A stretch of 64,000 nucleotides of DNA, taken from contig JBLWUQ010000011.1 of the NCBI GenBank assembly GCA_048268845.1, positions 34,135 to 98,134 on the forward strand. The letters are read 5' to 3'. The notes under the pieces were generated by a model, which was not told where the DNA came from, searched no databases, and saw only the letters and a program-made list of their open reading frames with translations. Of this stretch, positions 8,745 through 18,888 are shown piece by piece. The position numbers were made by a program, and so were the translations under genes. The stretch's first letter is position 1; every line of letters starts with the position of its first letter. The DNA comes from Muriiphilus sp048268845. Its GTDB lineage: Bacteria > Pseudomonadota > Alphaproteobacteria > Rhodobacterales > Rhodobacteraceae.

Positions 8745-9715
8745 CAGCCTTGCCTCAGCGTCTGGGTGATCTCGGCCAGCACCGAAATCGCGATCTCGGC
8801 GGGCGATTTCGCCCCGAGCGCAAGGCCCACGGGCGCATGGATGCGCGCGATCTGCGCCTCGGTGATGCCGCGCGCGCGCAGCCGCTCCAGCCGTTTGGCG
8901 TGGGTGCGCGACGATCCGAGACAGCCGAGATAGAACGCCTCCGAGGCGAGCGCCGCCTCGATTGCCGGATCGTCGATCTTGGGGTCGTGGCTCAGCGTCA
9001 CGACGGCGGTACGGGCATCGAGGCCGTAATCGGGCAAGACCTCGTCGGGATAATCCTCGCGGATGTCCTCGCCGGGAAAGCGGTGTTCGGCGGCAAACGC
9101 GCCACGCGGGTCGATGATCAGGGGGTCATAGCCCATGAGCCGCGCCATCGGCACCAGCGCCTGCGCGATATGCACGGCACCGACCACCACCATGCGCAGC
9201 GGCGGATTGTGGATTGCAACGAAGGTCTGCCCGTCCTCCTCGACGCCCGAACGATCGGTGCGAAACCGGGCCGGGAACTCGTCTACAGCCGCCAGCCGCC
9301 GGTCCCATGTTTCAAGATCGACCACATAGCCCACCGGCTTGCGCGCCGCGCGCGCCGCGACCACATCGGCCAGCATCGCCTCGGGCAGTTGCGCGCCCAC
9401 CGGCTCGACCAGCACGCGGATCGTGCCGCCACAGGCCAGCCCGACCGCAAAGGCGCTGTCGTCGGACACGCCGAAGGTCAGAAGCCGCGACGTGCCGTCC
9501 GCCAGAGCCTCGCCGGCCTCGAGCACCACCGCGCCCTCGACACAGCCACCCGACACCGAGCCCTGAATCTCGCCCGCGCCGGAAACGACCAACTGGCTGC
9601 CCACCGGTCGCGGGGCCGAGCCCCAGGTCTCGACCACGGTGGCCAGAACCGCGCCCCTGCCCGCCCGGTGCCAGTCGAGCGCCAGCGCGGGAATATCGTC
9701 GAGTGTCTCGGTCAT
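8744..9715 (-). CDS. xdhC: XdhC/CoxF-family molybdenum cofactor maturation factor
   Basis: XdhC-type proteins bind the molybdenum cofactor, promote its sulfuration and hand it to xanthine-oxidase-family enzymes. The N-terminal XdhC_CoxI domain shows WGSAPRPVGSQ and SGGCVEGAV. The C-terminal Rossmann domain shows VVVGAVHIAQAL, LIIDPRGAFA and YLGCLGSSRT. In many homologues the Rossmann motif is GAGHVG; here it is GAVHIA. I start at ATG 9715, which has GGGAG six bases upstream, rather than a GTG 30 bases earlier. It lies just upstream of the molybdopterin-binding gene and then the cox operon, so its client is probably the CoxSLM-like enzyme. Confidence 0.9.
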   Translation of the reverse strand: MTETLDDIPALALDWHRAGRGAVLATVVETWGSAPRPVGSQLVVSGAGEIQGSVSGGCVEGAVVLEAGEALADGTSRLLTFGVSDDSAFAVGLACGGTIRVLVEPVGAQLPEAMLADVVAARAARKPVGYVVDLETWDRRLAAVDEFPARFRTDRSGVEEDGQTFVAIHNPPLRMVVVGAVHIAQALVPMARLMGYDPLIIDPRGAFAAEHRFPGEDIREDYPDEVLPDYGLDARTAVVTLSHDPKIDDPAIEAALASEAFYLGCLGSSRTHAKRLERLRARGITEAQIARIHAPVGLALGAKSPAEIAISVLAEITQTLRQG

Positions 9716-9778
9716 CTGCGTCTCCCTCGCGGCCAATGGTGGCACTCTGTCAGGGGCGACGCAAGATGTCCGTGGCGG

Positions 9779-10933
9779 CTATTGGTCGTCGCGCCCGGCC
9801 TCGATCTCGCGCCAGCGCGCGACGTTGCGGTTGTGCTCGTCCAGCGTGGCGGCGAAGGCATGACCGCCGCTTCCGTCGGCAACGAAGAAGATGAAGTCGG
9901 TCGTGGCCGGGTTCAGCGCCGCATTGATCGAGGCGATGCCGGGGTTGGCGATCGGGGTCGGCGGCATCCCGTCGATCACGTAGGTGTTATAGGGCGTCTC
10001 GCCGCGAAGCTCGCTCTGACGCAGGCCACGGCCCAGCACGCCCTGCCCCTTGGTGATGCCGTAGATCACCGTCGGGTCGGTCTGCAGTTTCATGCCGCGT
10101 TCCAGCCGGTTGATGAAGACCGAGGCCACCGTGTCGCGCTCTTCCGGCACGCCGGTTTCCTTCTCGACGATCGAGGCCATGATCAGCGCCTCCTCGGGCG
10201 TGTCATAGGGCAGCCCGTCGGCGCGGTTGGCCCAGGCCTCGGCAAGCCGGACGTCCTGTGTGGCGATCATGCGCGCGATCACGTCCTCGCGCTTGTCGCC
10301 CGGCCGCACCTCATAGCTGAACGGCGCCAGCCTACCCTCGGGCGGCACCTCGGCGATCTCGCCCGTCAACACGTCGATGCCGCGCAGCGCCTCGACGATC
10401 TGCCAGCTTGTCGTGCCCTCGGCCACCGCGATGCGGAACCGGGTATCGGCCTCGTCGCGCAGCCGCAGGTAGTCGGCCGGAATGGTCTCGGCATCGGGGG
10501 CGAACTCGACCCGCGTGACAAAGCGTTCGGTGGAGGGATCAAGCTCGCGCACCTGGATGTCGGAGGCGGTGACGCCGATCCGGTAGACGATCTCGGTGCC
10601 GCAGGTCGAGGCGCCGCCACGGGTGACGATATCCACGATCTCGGCCATCGAGGCGCCTTGCGGCACCAGGAACGAGCCGGCCTTGAGCTGGGACGTCTTG
10701 CCGGCATAATCGGCCCCGATGCGGAAGATCGCCGCCGATGTGACCGCGTCCTGCTCGGCCAGCGTGTCGGCCACGCGCCGGAAGGTCGAACCGGATTCGA
10801 CCTTCAGGCAGATCGCGGCCTCGAGCGGGCCGGGGTCGTGGTATTGCCGCTGGCCCCAGGCCACCAGCCCGCCGACCACCAGAAGCACCACGACCATCAG
10901 CGAAAGTGCAGTCGAGGCGATGTTGCGCCACAT
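9779..10933 (-). CDS. mltG: Endolytic murein transglycosylase
   Basis: MltG (YceG) cleaves nascent glycan strands in the inner membrane and so sets strand length. The 384-residue protein begins with one transmembrane helix (about residues 7-26), then a LysM-like region, then the YceG catalytic domain. The signature IMASIVEKETGVPEERD around 251-267 holds the catalytic Glu (257 or 259), and FINRLERGMKLQTDPTVIYG follows. Its ATG overlaps the fabF stop by one base (TGATG). The pair fabF-mltG is a familiar order in proteobacteria. Confidence 0.94.
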   Translation of the reverse strand: MWRNIASTALSLMVVVLLVVGGLVAWGQRQYHDPGPLEAAICLKVESGSTFRRVADTLAEQDAVTSAAIFRIGADYAGKTSQLKAGSFLVPQGASMAEIVDIVTRGGASTCGTEIVYRIGVTASDIQVRELDPSTERFVTRVEFAPDAETIPADYLRLRDEADTRFRIAVAEGTTSWQIVEALRGIDVLTGEIAEVPPEGRLAPFSYEVRPGDKREDVIARMIATQDVRLAEAWANRADGLPYDTPEEALIMASIVEKETGVPEERDTVASVFINRLERGMKLQTDPTVIYGITKGQGVLGRGLRQSELRGETPYNTYVIDGMPPTPIANPGIASINAALNPATTDFIFFVADGSGGHAFAATLDEHNRNVARWREIEAGRDDQ

Positions 10934-12198
10934 CAGGCGCTGACCTTGCCGATGACCAGACAGGCGTTGGTGCCGCCGAAGCCGAACGAGTTGGACATGG
11001 CGATGTCGATCTTGCGTTCCTCCCTGGCGTTGGCGGCCAGGGACAGTTTCGGCGTGACCGCCGGATTGTCGAGGTTGATCGTCGGCGGCGCGACCTGATC
11101 GCGGATCGCGAGGATCGAGAAGATCGCCTCGACCGCGCCGGCAGCACCCAGAAGGTGGCCGATCGACGATTTGGTCGAGGACATCGTGACGTTCTTCGCG
11201 TGATCGCCCAGCATCCGCTCGACCGCGGCCAGCTCGATCACATCGGCCATGGTCGAGGTGCCGTGGGCGTTGATGTAGTCGACCGCATCCGGCGTCAGCC
11301 CGGCGCGCTTCAGCGCGGCGCGCATCGCGCGCTCGCCGCCTTCGCCGTCCTCGCTGGGTGCGGTGATGTGATAGGCGTCGCCCGACAGGCCATAGCCAAG
11401 GATCTCGGCGTAGATATGCGCGCCGCGCGCCTTGGCGTGTTCGTATTCCTCGAGCACGACGACCCCCGCGCCCTCGCCCATCACGAACCCGTCGCGGTCG
11501 ACGTCATAGGGGCGCGAGGCGGTTTCGGGCGCGTTGCCGCGCTTGGTCGACAGCGCCTTGCAGGCGTTGAACCCGGCGATGCCGATCTCGGAAATCGCCG
11601 CTTCCGCGCCGCCCGCGATCATCACGTCGGCATCGTCGAACGCGATCAGCCGGGCCGCATCGCCAATCGCGTGCGCGCCGGTCGAACAGGCGGTGACGAC
11701 GGCGTGGTTCGGTCCCTTGAAGCCATAGCGGATCGAGACCTGGCCCGAGACGAGGTTGATCAGCGAGCCGGGGATGAAGAACGGCGACACCCGGCGCGGC
11801 CCCTTCTCGTGGATCAGCAAGGCGGTCTCGGCGATGGAATTCAGCCCGCCGATGCCCGAGCCGATCATCACCCCGGTGCGCAGGCGCTCGTCCTCGTCCT
11901 CGGGCGTCCAGCCCGCATCCGCCACCGCCTGATCGGCCGCGGCCATGCCGTACAGGATGAAGTCGTCGACCTTGCGCCGGTCCTTCGGCTCCATGTGCGC
12001 ATCGGGGTTGAAGGTGCCGTCCGACCCGTCGCCCCATGGCACTTCGGCGGCATAGGTGGTCACGACCCGCGACGCATCGAACCGGGTGATCGAGCCCGCA
12101 CCGGACTGACCGGACAGGATCCGGCGCCAGGTCTCCTCGACACCGCTGGCCAGCGGCGTCACCATCCCGAGCCCGGTTACAACCACGCGACGCATCAT
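10933..12198 (-). CDS. fabF: Beta-ketoacyl-ACP synthase II
   Basis: FabF condenses malonyl-ACP with acyl-ACP in fatty-acid elongation. The 421-residue protein has the Cys-His-His active site: Cys in VTACSTGAHA, His in NAHGTSTMAD, and His in STKSSIGHLLGAAG. Start codons ATG ATG at 12198 and 12195 both follow AAGGGGAG at usable distance; homologues usually begin MRRVVVTG, so 12195 is equally possible. acpP normally lies just upstream but is absent here; the next gene upstream is a DUF1638 protein about 107 bases away. mltG is translationally coupled downstream. Confidence 0.95.
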   Translation of the reverse strand: MMRRVVVTGLGMVTPLASGVEETWRRILSGQSGAGSITRFDASRVVTTYAAEVPWGDGSDGTFNPDAHMEPKDRRKVDDFILYGMAAADQAVADAGWTPEDEDERLRTGVMIGSGIGGLNSIAETALLIHEKGPRRVSPFFIPGSLINLVSGQVSIRYGFKGPNHAVVTACSTGAHAIGDAARLIAFDDADVMIAGGAEAAISEIGIAGFNACKALSTKRGNAPETASRPYDVDRDGFVMGEGAGVVVLEEYEHAKARGAHIYAEILGYGLSGDAYHITAPSEDGEGGERAMRAALKRAGLTPDAVDYINAHGTSTMADVIELAAVERMLGDHAKNVTMSSTKSSIGHLLGAAGAVEAIFSILAIRDQVAPPTINLDNPAVTPKLSLAANAREERKIDIAMSNSFGFGGTNACLVIGKVSA

Positions 12199-12305
12199 CA
12201 CGGCTCCCCTTCCTGCAAGGCATTTGTCATCCGGCGTTTGATAGCCTGTGGCGCGATGCCGGGGCAAGCGCGAAACCGAAACGCGGCGGGGTCCGGCCGG
12301 ATCGC

Positions 12306-12980
12306 TCAGCCCGGCGGCAGCCCGCCGATCGCGGCGGCAAGATCGCCAAACCCGGTGAACCGGCGCTGATAGGCCAGCCCCAGCCGGGCGGCAGCCGCCT
12401 CGGCCTGACGGTCGAGCGCCGGATCGTCGGTCTGGGCGAGATAGACGAGGGTTTCGTAGTTTCCGAAATAATCGTCGCGCAGTTCCGGGTGCCGGTCGAG
12501 GCCGAGCGGCTTGATCACGAAGGCCTCGAACTGCCGGGTCAGGAAATCGGTGAGGTAGAAGGCCGTCGCCTCGCCGGTCGCCGCGAAACGCTCGTTACCC
12601 TCGAAGAAACTGTAGCAATGCGGGCCCTCGATCATCTCGACCCCGAGACGCGCGCAGACTTTTGCGATCTCGCCGCCCGACCCGCAATCGGCATAGGCGA
12701 CGAAGATGCTGTCATAGCCGGCCCCCTGCCCGGTGATCACCGCCTCCAGCGCCGGGGCGATCCGCTCGGGCCGGTTGTGCAGGATCGCGGGCAGGCAGGT
12801 CAGATCGACATGGCCCATCCCGTTGGCGCGGATCAGCGCGAGGATCTCGCGCGCCAGCGCGCCGCAGCCGATCACCAGAACCCGCCCGCTGGCATCGGCG
12901 GCGCGCGCGGTGCTCAACCCCTCGTCGGTCAGCACGGCATCGCTCAGCCGCGCGGCGGGCGTGGCATCCTCGGGGGTCAT
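12306..12980 (-). CDS. DUF1638 protein in an operon with a corrinoid protein
   Basis: The 224-residue cytoplasmic protein has the DUF1638 pattern: VLVIGCGALAREI, then HNRPERIAPALEAVI, FVAYADCGSGGE, EMIEGPHCYSFF and TDFLTRQFEAFVIKPLGLD. Conserved Cys and His residues (CG, DCG, PHCY) suggest a metal or corrinoid site, but the function is not established. From memory, DUF1638 genes often sit near corrinoid methyltransferase genes in other organisms. Here it closes a run of genes starting with the corrinoid protein at 14443, and its ATG overlaps the YbjQ stop in ATGA. A role in supporting the corrinoid/methionine system is inferred from position. Confidence 0.82.
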   Translation of the reverse strand: MTPEDATPAARLSDAVLTDEGLSTARAADASGRVLVIGCGALAREILALIRANGMGHVDLTCLPAILHNRPERIAPALEAVITGQGAGYDSIFVAYADCGSGGEIAKVCARLGVEMIEGPHCYSFFEGNERFAATGEATAFYLTDFLTRQFEAFVIKPLGLDRHPELRDDYFGNYETLVYLAQTDDPALDRQAEAAAARLGLAYQRRFTGFGDLAAAIGGLPPG

Positions 12981-13288
12981 TTCAGCCGGACCGCGGTGCC
13001 ATAGGCAAGGATCTCGGACGCGCCCTGGGTGATCGTCGAGGTCTCGAATCGAACCGCTATCACCGCGTCGGCACCCAGCTTCACGGCCTCGGCAGCCATC
13101 CGGTCCAGCGACTGCTCGCGCGCGCCCGCCATCAGGGCGGCATATTCCTTGACCTCGCCGCCGACGATGTTGCGCAGCCCCGCGACGATGTCCGCGCCGA
13201 TATGCTTGGCGCGCACGGTCGAGCCGCGCACCAGCCCCAGGGCCTCGACCTCGCGGCCGGGATAGGTGTCCGTGGTCAGAAGCATCAT
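12977..13288 (-). CDS. YbjQ/DUF74 family heavy-metal-binding-like domain protein
   Basis: The 103-residue protein matches the YbjQ (DUF74) family: TTDTYPGREVEALGLVRGSTV, GLRNIVGGEVKEYAALM, ADAVIAVRFETSTI. Members form pentamers and their role is unknown. ATG 13288 and ATG 13285 are adjacent possible starts. The upstream small membrane gene stops within this start region and DUF1638 starts within its stop, so the three genes are tightly coupled. In other bacteria YbjQ proteins are often paired with small membrane proteins, as they are here. Confidence 0.85.
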   Translation of the reverse strand: MMLLTTDTYPGREVEALGLVRGSTVRAKHIGADIVAGLRNIVGGEVKEYAALMAGAREQSLDRMAAEAVKLGADAVIAVRFETSTITQGASEILAYGTAVRLK

Positions 13289-13500
13289 TTCTCGATCCTG
13301 TCGTAATGGTCGTCATCGCGGTTGCGAAGCCGCTCGGCGATCACCCGCCAGACGACATAGCCGACGAGTGCGGCCGGAACGAACAGCAGCCAGCCGCCGG
13401 GAAGCTCGAACGACGCCACGACCATCGCGCCGACCCAAGCGGTCAACCCGGCGGCGGCGATCACGATCACCAGGATCAGGACGAACTTGTCGAGCGGCAT
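13285..13500 (-). CDS. Small membrane protein with two predicted helices
   Basis: The 71-residue protein starts at ATG 13500, which has AAGGAG six bases upstream; another ATG six bases earlier overlaps that site and is less likely. Two hydrophobic helices (about residues 5-27, LVIVIAAAGLTAWVGAMVV, and 34-50, LLFVPAALVGYVVWRVI) are joined by a short loop, with a charged tail rich in Arg and Asp. I recognise no named family. It is coupled to YbjQ downstream, so it may anchor that protein at the membrane. Confidence 0.75.
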   Translation of the reverse strand: MPLDKFVLILVIVIAAAGLTAWVGAMVVASFELPGGWLLFVPAALVGYVVWRVIAERLRNRDDDHYDRIEK

Positions 13501-13551
13501 GGTCATCTCCTTTCCCACAAATGTGGGGGCCGGGGCGCATCGCGGCAAGCC

Positions 13552-13734
13552 TCAATCACGCTTGCCGGTCAACCCGCTCCAGGCGATGCCGAACAGCATC
13601 GCCAGCGGCATGATCGCGAAGAACACCTGCCCGCTCAGCGCCTCCGCCCGAATCGCGGCGATGAGCACCCAGAGCGCCGCCCCGGCCGAGCCGACCGCCA
13701 GCAGGACCAGCAGCACCTTGCGCCCGGCCGGCAC
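13552..13734 (-). CDS. Very small membrane protein between corrinoid protein and YbjQ run
   Basis: The frame from GTG 13734 to a TGA at 13552 encodes 60 residues with two hydrophobic helices (VLLVLLAVGSAGAALWVLIAA and VFFAIMPLAMLFGIAW). Only a weak GAAAGA precedes the GTG, which lies seven bases after the corrinoid gene stop, so translation may depend on coupling. The hydrophobic pattern and tight packing argue that the gene is real. No family recognised. Confidence 0.55.
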   Translation of the reverse strand: MPAGRKVLLVLLAVGSAGAALWVLIAAIRAEALSGQVFFAIMPLAMLFGIAWSGLTGKRD

Positions 13735-13741
13735 CGATCTT

Positions 13742-14443
<702 letters not shown>

Positions 14444-14742
14444 CGTCGATGTCCTCGCGGTTTGGGCTGATTGGCGCCCCGTTGGCCATGATCCAGCATT
14501 TGCCAGTTTGTCGCGGGCCGACTATCCGGTTTGCGACATGGCCGGGGCTGTGGACGACCTATAGCGGCTCAGGCCGCCGGATATGAGCGAATAATTCTCA
14601 TTTGAAACATGAAACTGCCGCAAGACCGAAGGCCCGGTTTCCCGACCCCGGCTGCTTCATCTTGGTCCAAATACTCAGCGTGGGGGCTTGCCCCCCACCA
14701 GAAAACCTGCGCGCCGAAGGCGCACATGTCTTTACCAGCGCG
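14444..14742. other. 299-base intergenic region with repeat copy and hairpins
   Basis: No gene is seen between the corrinoid protein start and the homocysteine methyltransferase stop. The stretch holds one copy of the dispersed repeat (14655-14676), a G/C hairpin (14681-14697) and a second small hairpin, GCGCC-GAA-GGCGC, near 14714-14728. The part nearest 14443 presumably holds the corrinoid operon promoter; I cannot place it with confidence. Confidence 0.6.
14655..14697 (+). repeat. Dispersed intergenic repeat, copy A, with hairpin
   Basis: The copy begins CTTCATCTTGG, then six variable bases, then TACTC (14655-14676). Four bases later comes a stem-loop: TGGGGG (14681-14686) and CCCCCA (14692-14697). 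The same 22-base pattern occurs at 17229-17250, 26408-26429 and 42488-42509. This copy lies in inverted orientation relative to the gene whose 3' end it follows. Confidence 0.75.
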
Positions 14743-15762
14743 TCAGCCGCGACGGCGGCCGCGGCGCACGCGCTGGCGCCCGGTATCCTCGCCGGTGCCG
14801 TCCGAGTTCGACGAGAACCCGCCAAGCCGCGCCGTGATCTCGTCCAGCGTCGGGCGCGCCGCGCCGACCGGCCGGGTCTCCAGCGCCTCGCGCATCGCCA
14901 TCAGGTGCTCGGTGGTGGTGCCGCAGCAGCCGCCAATGATCCGCGCGCCGCAGTCGCGCGCCAGAACCGCGTAATCGGCCATCAGCGTCGGCGTGCCGTC
15001 GTAATGGATGTGGCCGTGCACGAATTTCGGGATGCCGGCATTGCCCTTGGCGATGATCGGCCGCTCGGTGCCCGAAGCGGCGAATCCCAGGATGGTGCGC
15101 AACAGATCCGAGGCACCGACACCGCAATTGGCGCCGAACCCGATCGGCGGATTGGGCAGCGTCTCGACCAGTGCGGCGAGATCCGCCGAGGTGACGCCCA
15201 TCATGGTGCGCCCGGCGGTGTCAAAGCTCATCGTGCCGCACCAGGGCATGTCGGCCAGCTCCGCGGCGCGCGCGGCGGCCCGGTATTCGTCGGGCGAGGA
15301 AATCGTCTCGACCCAGAGCACGTCGACACCGCCCTCCTTCAACGCCTCGGCCTGTTCGTGGAACAGCTCGACCGCCCCGTCGAAGGTCAGCGCGCCCATC
15401 GGCTCCATGATCTCGCCGGTCGGCCCGACCGAGCCTGCGACCACCACGGTCCGTCCGGCCTTGTCGGCAACCTCGCGACCCATCTCGGCGGCGATGCGGT
15501 TCAACTCACCGACCCGGTTCTGGGCGTCATGCAGCTTGAGCCGCGCCGCGGTGCCGCCGAAGGTATTGGTCAGGAAGATGTCCGAGCCCGCATCGACTGC
15601 GCCCTGATACAATGTGCGGATGCGGTCGGGATGTTCGACGTTCCAAAGCTCCGGCGCCTCGCCCGAGGTCAGTCCCATGTTGAACAGCGTGGTGCCGGTG
15701 GCCCCGTCCGCCATCAACCAGTCGTTTTCCGCCAGCAGGCGGCTCAGCGCGTCTTGGGTCAT
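14743..15762 (-). CDS. Homocysteine S-methyltransferase, homocysteine module of a split methionine synthase
   Basis: The 339-residue protein is a zinc-dependent homocysteine methyltransferase barrel (Pfam S-methyl_trans). It shows DGATGTTLFNMG near 19-30, LTNTFGG, and the zinc cysteines in GANCGVG and GGCCGTT. Such proteins are often labelled betaine-homocysteine methyltransferase, but with a corrinoid protein next door it more likely takes methyl groups from cobalamin. It ends in a basic tail, GRQRVRRGRRRG, with seven Arg in twelve residues. A similar tail ends the methyl-folate part at 63.5 kb. ATG 15762 follows AGGCCCGCC with no clear ribosome site. Methyl donor assignment is inference. 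Confidence 0.92.
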   Translation of the reverse strand: MTQDALSRLLAENDWLMADGATGTTLFNMGLTSGEAPELWNVEHPDRIRTLYQGAVDAGSDIFLTNTFGGTAARLKLHDAQNRVGELNRIAAEMGREVADKAGRTVVVAGSVGPTGEIMEPMGALTFDGAVELFHEQAEALKEGGVDVLWVETISSPDEYRAAARAAELADMPWCGTMSFDTAGRTMMGVTSADLAALVETLPNPPIGFGANCGVGASDLLRTILGFAASGTERPIIAKGNAGIPKFVHGHIHYDGTPTLMADYAVLARDCGARIIGGCCGTTTEHLMAMREALETRPVGAARPTLDEITARLGGFSSNSDGTGEDTGRQRVRRGRRRG

Positions 15763-15807
15763 GGCGGGCCTCGTGAAGGTGTCGGTCAGCCGCTAAGTGC
15801 CACGAAT

Positions 15808-15833
15808 CCGGGTCCGGTGCAAACCGGATCCGG
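15808..15833. other. Eleven-pair hairpin with GCAA loop upstream of the homocysteine methyltransferase
   Basis: CCGGGTCCGGT (15808-15818) pairs with ACCGGATCCGG (15823-15833) through one G-U pair, closed by a GCAA tetraloop. It lies between grxD and the downstream homocysteine methyltransferase start at 15762, about 46 bases before that start. It may be a leader structure or part of the grxD terminator; no T run follows. Confidence 0.5.
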
Positions 15834-15871
15834 GTGCCTGCGCGCTGTGCCGCACGCGGCCGGAACACCGC

Positions 15872-15892
15872 GCCCCGGCCTCATGCCGGGGC
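15872..15892. terminator. GC-rich hairpin after grxD
   Basis: GCCCCGGC (15872-15879) pairs with GCCGGGGC (15885-15892) around a five-base loop, 37 bases beyond the grxD stop. It lacks a T run, so its terminator role is only probable. Confidence 0.45.
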
Positions 15893-15928
15893 CATGTCGC
15901 CAGCCTGTCGGCCGGCGAAGCGCAGGTC

Positions 15929-16288
15929 TCAGCCGTTGGCTTCGCGGATCTTGTCGGCGGCTTCCTTGGAATAGGAAATGCCGTTGTCCTCGAACAGCTT
16001 GTCGAGCTCGCCCGACAGCGTCATCTCGGTGACGATGTCCGAGCCGCCGATGAACTCGCCCTTGACATAGAGCTGCGGGATGGTCGGCCAGTCGGAATAA
16101 TCCTTGATGCCCTGCCGGATCTCGTCGTCGGCCAGCACGTTGACGTCGGCAAAGGTGACCCCCATGAAGTTGAGCACCCCGGCGACGCGGGACGAGAACC
16201 CGCATTGCGGCATCTCCTTGGTGCCTTTCATGAAGAGCACCACGTCATTGGCGGTGACGGTCTGCTTGATCTTGGTCTCTGCGTTCAT
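15929..16288 (-). CDS. grxD: Monothiol glutaredoxin, Grx4 family
   Basis: The 119-residue protein has the CGFS active site (QCGFSSRV, about residues 28-35) and the glutathione-binding motifs WPTIPQLYV and GGSDIVTEM. CGFS glutaredoxins carry a [2Fe-2S] cluster and deliver it, often together with BolA proteins. The bolA gene lies directly upstream on the same strand with a gap of 27 bases, so the two gene products probably form the usual Grx4-BolA complex in iron-sulfur trafficking. Confidence 0.95.
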   Translation of the reverse strand: MNAETKIKQTVTANDVVLFMKGTKEMPQCGFSSRVAGVLNFMGVTFADVNVLADDEIRQGIKDYSDWPTIPQLYVKGEFIGGSDIVTEMTLSGELDKLFEDNGISYSKEAADKIREANG

Positions 16289-16315
16289 TGGAATGTCCTA
16301 TCCTGTTCGCGTCTG

Positions 16316-16558
16316 TCAGTCGGGGGCTTTGGTGGTCAGCGCCAGCGCGTGCAACTCGCCCGACTTGCCGTCCATCTTGCCCTTCAGGGCGGCATAGACC
16401 GCGCGCTGCTGCTGCACCCGGTTCATGCCCTTGAAACTCGCGTCGATGACCTCGGCGGCCCAGTGGTTGCCGTCGCCGGCGAGGTCGGTGATGGTGATCT
16501 TCGCATCAGGAAAGGCCTCGCGTATGAGGTCTTCGATCTCCTGTCCTTCGATGGCCAT
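16316..16558 (-). CDS. bolA: BolA family protein
   Basis: The 80-residue protein starts at ATG 16558 (MAIEGQEIEDLI). It has the BolA fold pattern: ITDLAGDGNHWAAEVID with the conserved His, FKGMNRVQQQRAVYAAL and the terminal GELHALALTTK with another conserved His. BolA proteins bind a [2Fe-2S] cluster jointly with CGFS glutaredoxins, and grxD follows immediately. A longer reading of the same frame, extending upstream, would run through the preceding intergenic region and is not supported. Confidence 0.93.
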   Translation of the reverse strand: MAIEGQEIEDLIREAFPDAKITITDLAGDGNHWAAEVIDASFKGMNRVQQQRAVYAALKGKMDGKSGELHALALTTKAPD

Positions 16559-16632
16559 GCGCGCGGTCCCCCAATTCAGTCCGGTTTGGGCAGATGTAAA
16601 GCCGGGGCGCAGGGGCTGCAAGGGGCGAGACG

Positions 16633-17139
16633 TCACACATGCGCCCGCAGCTTCGGCAGGAAGACCCTCAGCCGCGCCGGAATACCCCTGGCGATGAAGC
16701 CCGCAAGGGATGCCTCGTCCCAGCCATCCTCGGGCGCATGGGCCTCGATCAGCAGATCGCGCTCGGCGTCGAGATCGTCGGGCAGGTCGAGCCGGGCGGC
16801 GGCGAGCAGCAGTTCCAGCCCCCGATGCACCTGTCGCATCGCCGCGAAAGCCGCGATCATCGGCCCGGTCAGGCCGGGCGTGTCGCGCCAGTTGGCGCCC
16901 GCGAACACCTCCTGCACCACACGCTGCCCGGCGCCGTGGCAATCGTAGCGCACGCAGCCGGAAAACCCGGCCTCGGTGAGATGGTCGTAGACCTGACAGG
17001 CAAAATCCGCCTCGAGTTTCGGGCAGGGCAACCCGGCGGGCTTGTCGATGGCGAAATCCTCGCCCGCGTCGAACGACAGCGCAAGGCAGCACAGCGCAGC
17101 GCAGGCATCGCAATCGGGTGTGAAATCGGGGATCACCAT
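16633..17139 (-). CDS. Cysteine-cluster protein of unknown function
   Basis: The 168-residue protein starts at ATG 17139 (MVIPDFTPDC); a TTG 24 bases upstream is an alternative, and neither has a clear ribosome site. It is rich in cysteine at its N-terminus: CDACAALCC near residues 10-18, then PCPKL, FACQVY, SGCVRYDCHGAG. This resembles YkgJ-type putative zinc or iron-sulfur clusters. A segment PAGLPCPKLEADFACQVYD is followed by a helical C-terminal half. The pattern is found in uncharacterised proteins, and I do not assign a function. It lies between bolA and pgi on the same strand. Confidence 0.75.
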   Translation of the reverse strand: MVIPDFTPDCDACAALCCLALSFDAGEDFAIDKPAGLPCPKLEADFACQVYDHLTEAGFSGCVRYDCHGAGQRVVQEVFAGANWRDTPGLTGPMIAAFAAMRQVHRGLELLLAAARLDLPDDLDAERDLLIEAHAPEDGWDEASLAGFIARGIPARLRVFLPKLRAHV

Positions 17140-17228
17140 GCGGTCTGGATGGCGCAAACCCAAGGCAGGTGCAAGATGGCACCAGCGCGCCGACCGCCGA
17201 CCTTTCGTGTGGGGCGGAGGTCGGAATT

Positions 17229-17250
17229 GAGTATTTTTGCCAAGATGAAG
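17229..17250 (-). repeat. Dispersed intergenic repeat, copy B
   Basis: On the minus strand this reads CTTCATCTTGG, CAAAAA, then TACTC. It lies 17 bases after the pgi stop, in the same orientation as pgi. No strong G/C hairpin follows directly, unlike the other three copies. Confidence 0.75.
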
Positions 17251-17267
17251 ACAGGCGCGTTCGGGAC

Positions 17268-18884
<1,617 letters not shown>

Positions 18885-18888
18885 CGCA

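Noticed and set aside
8693..11098. An 801-codon plus-strand frame opposite xdhC, mltG and part of fabF
   Set aside because: It spans several convincing minus-strand genes and shows only shadow-type composition.
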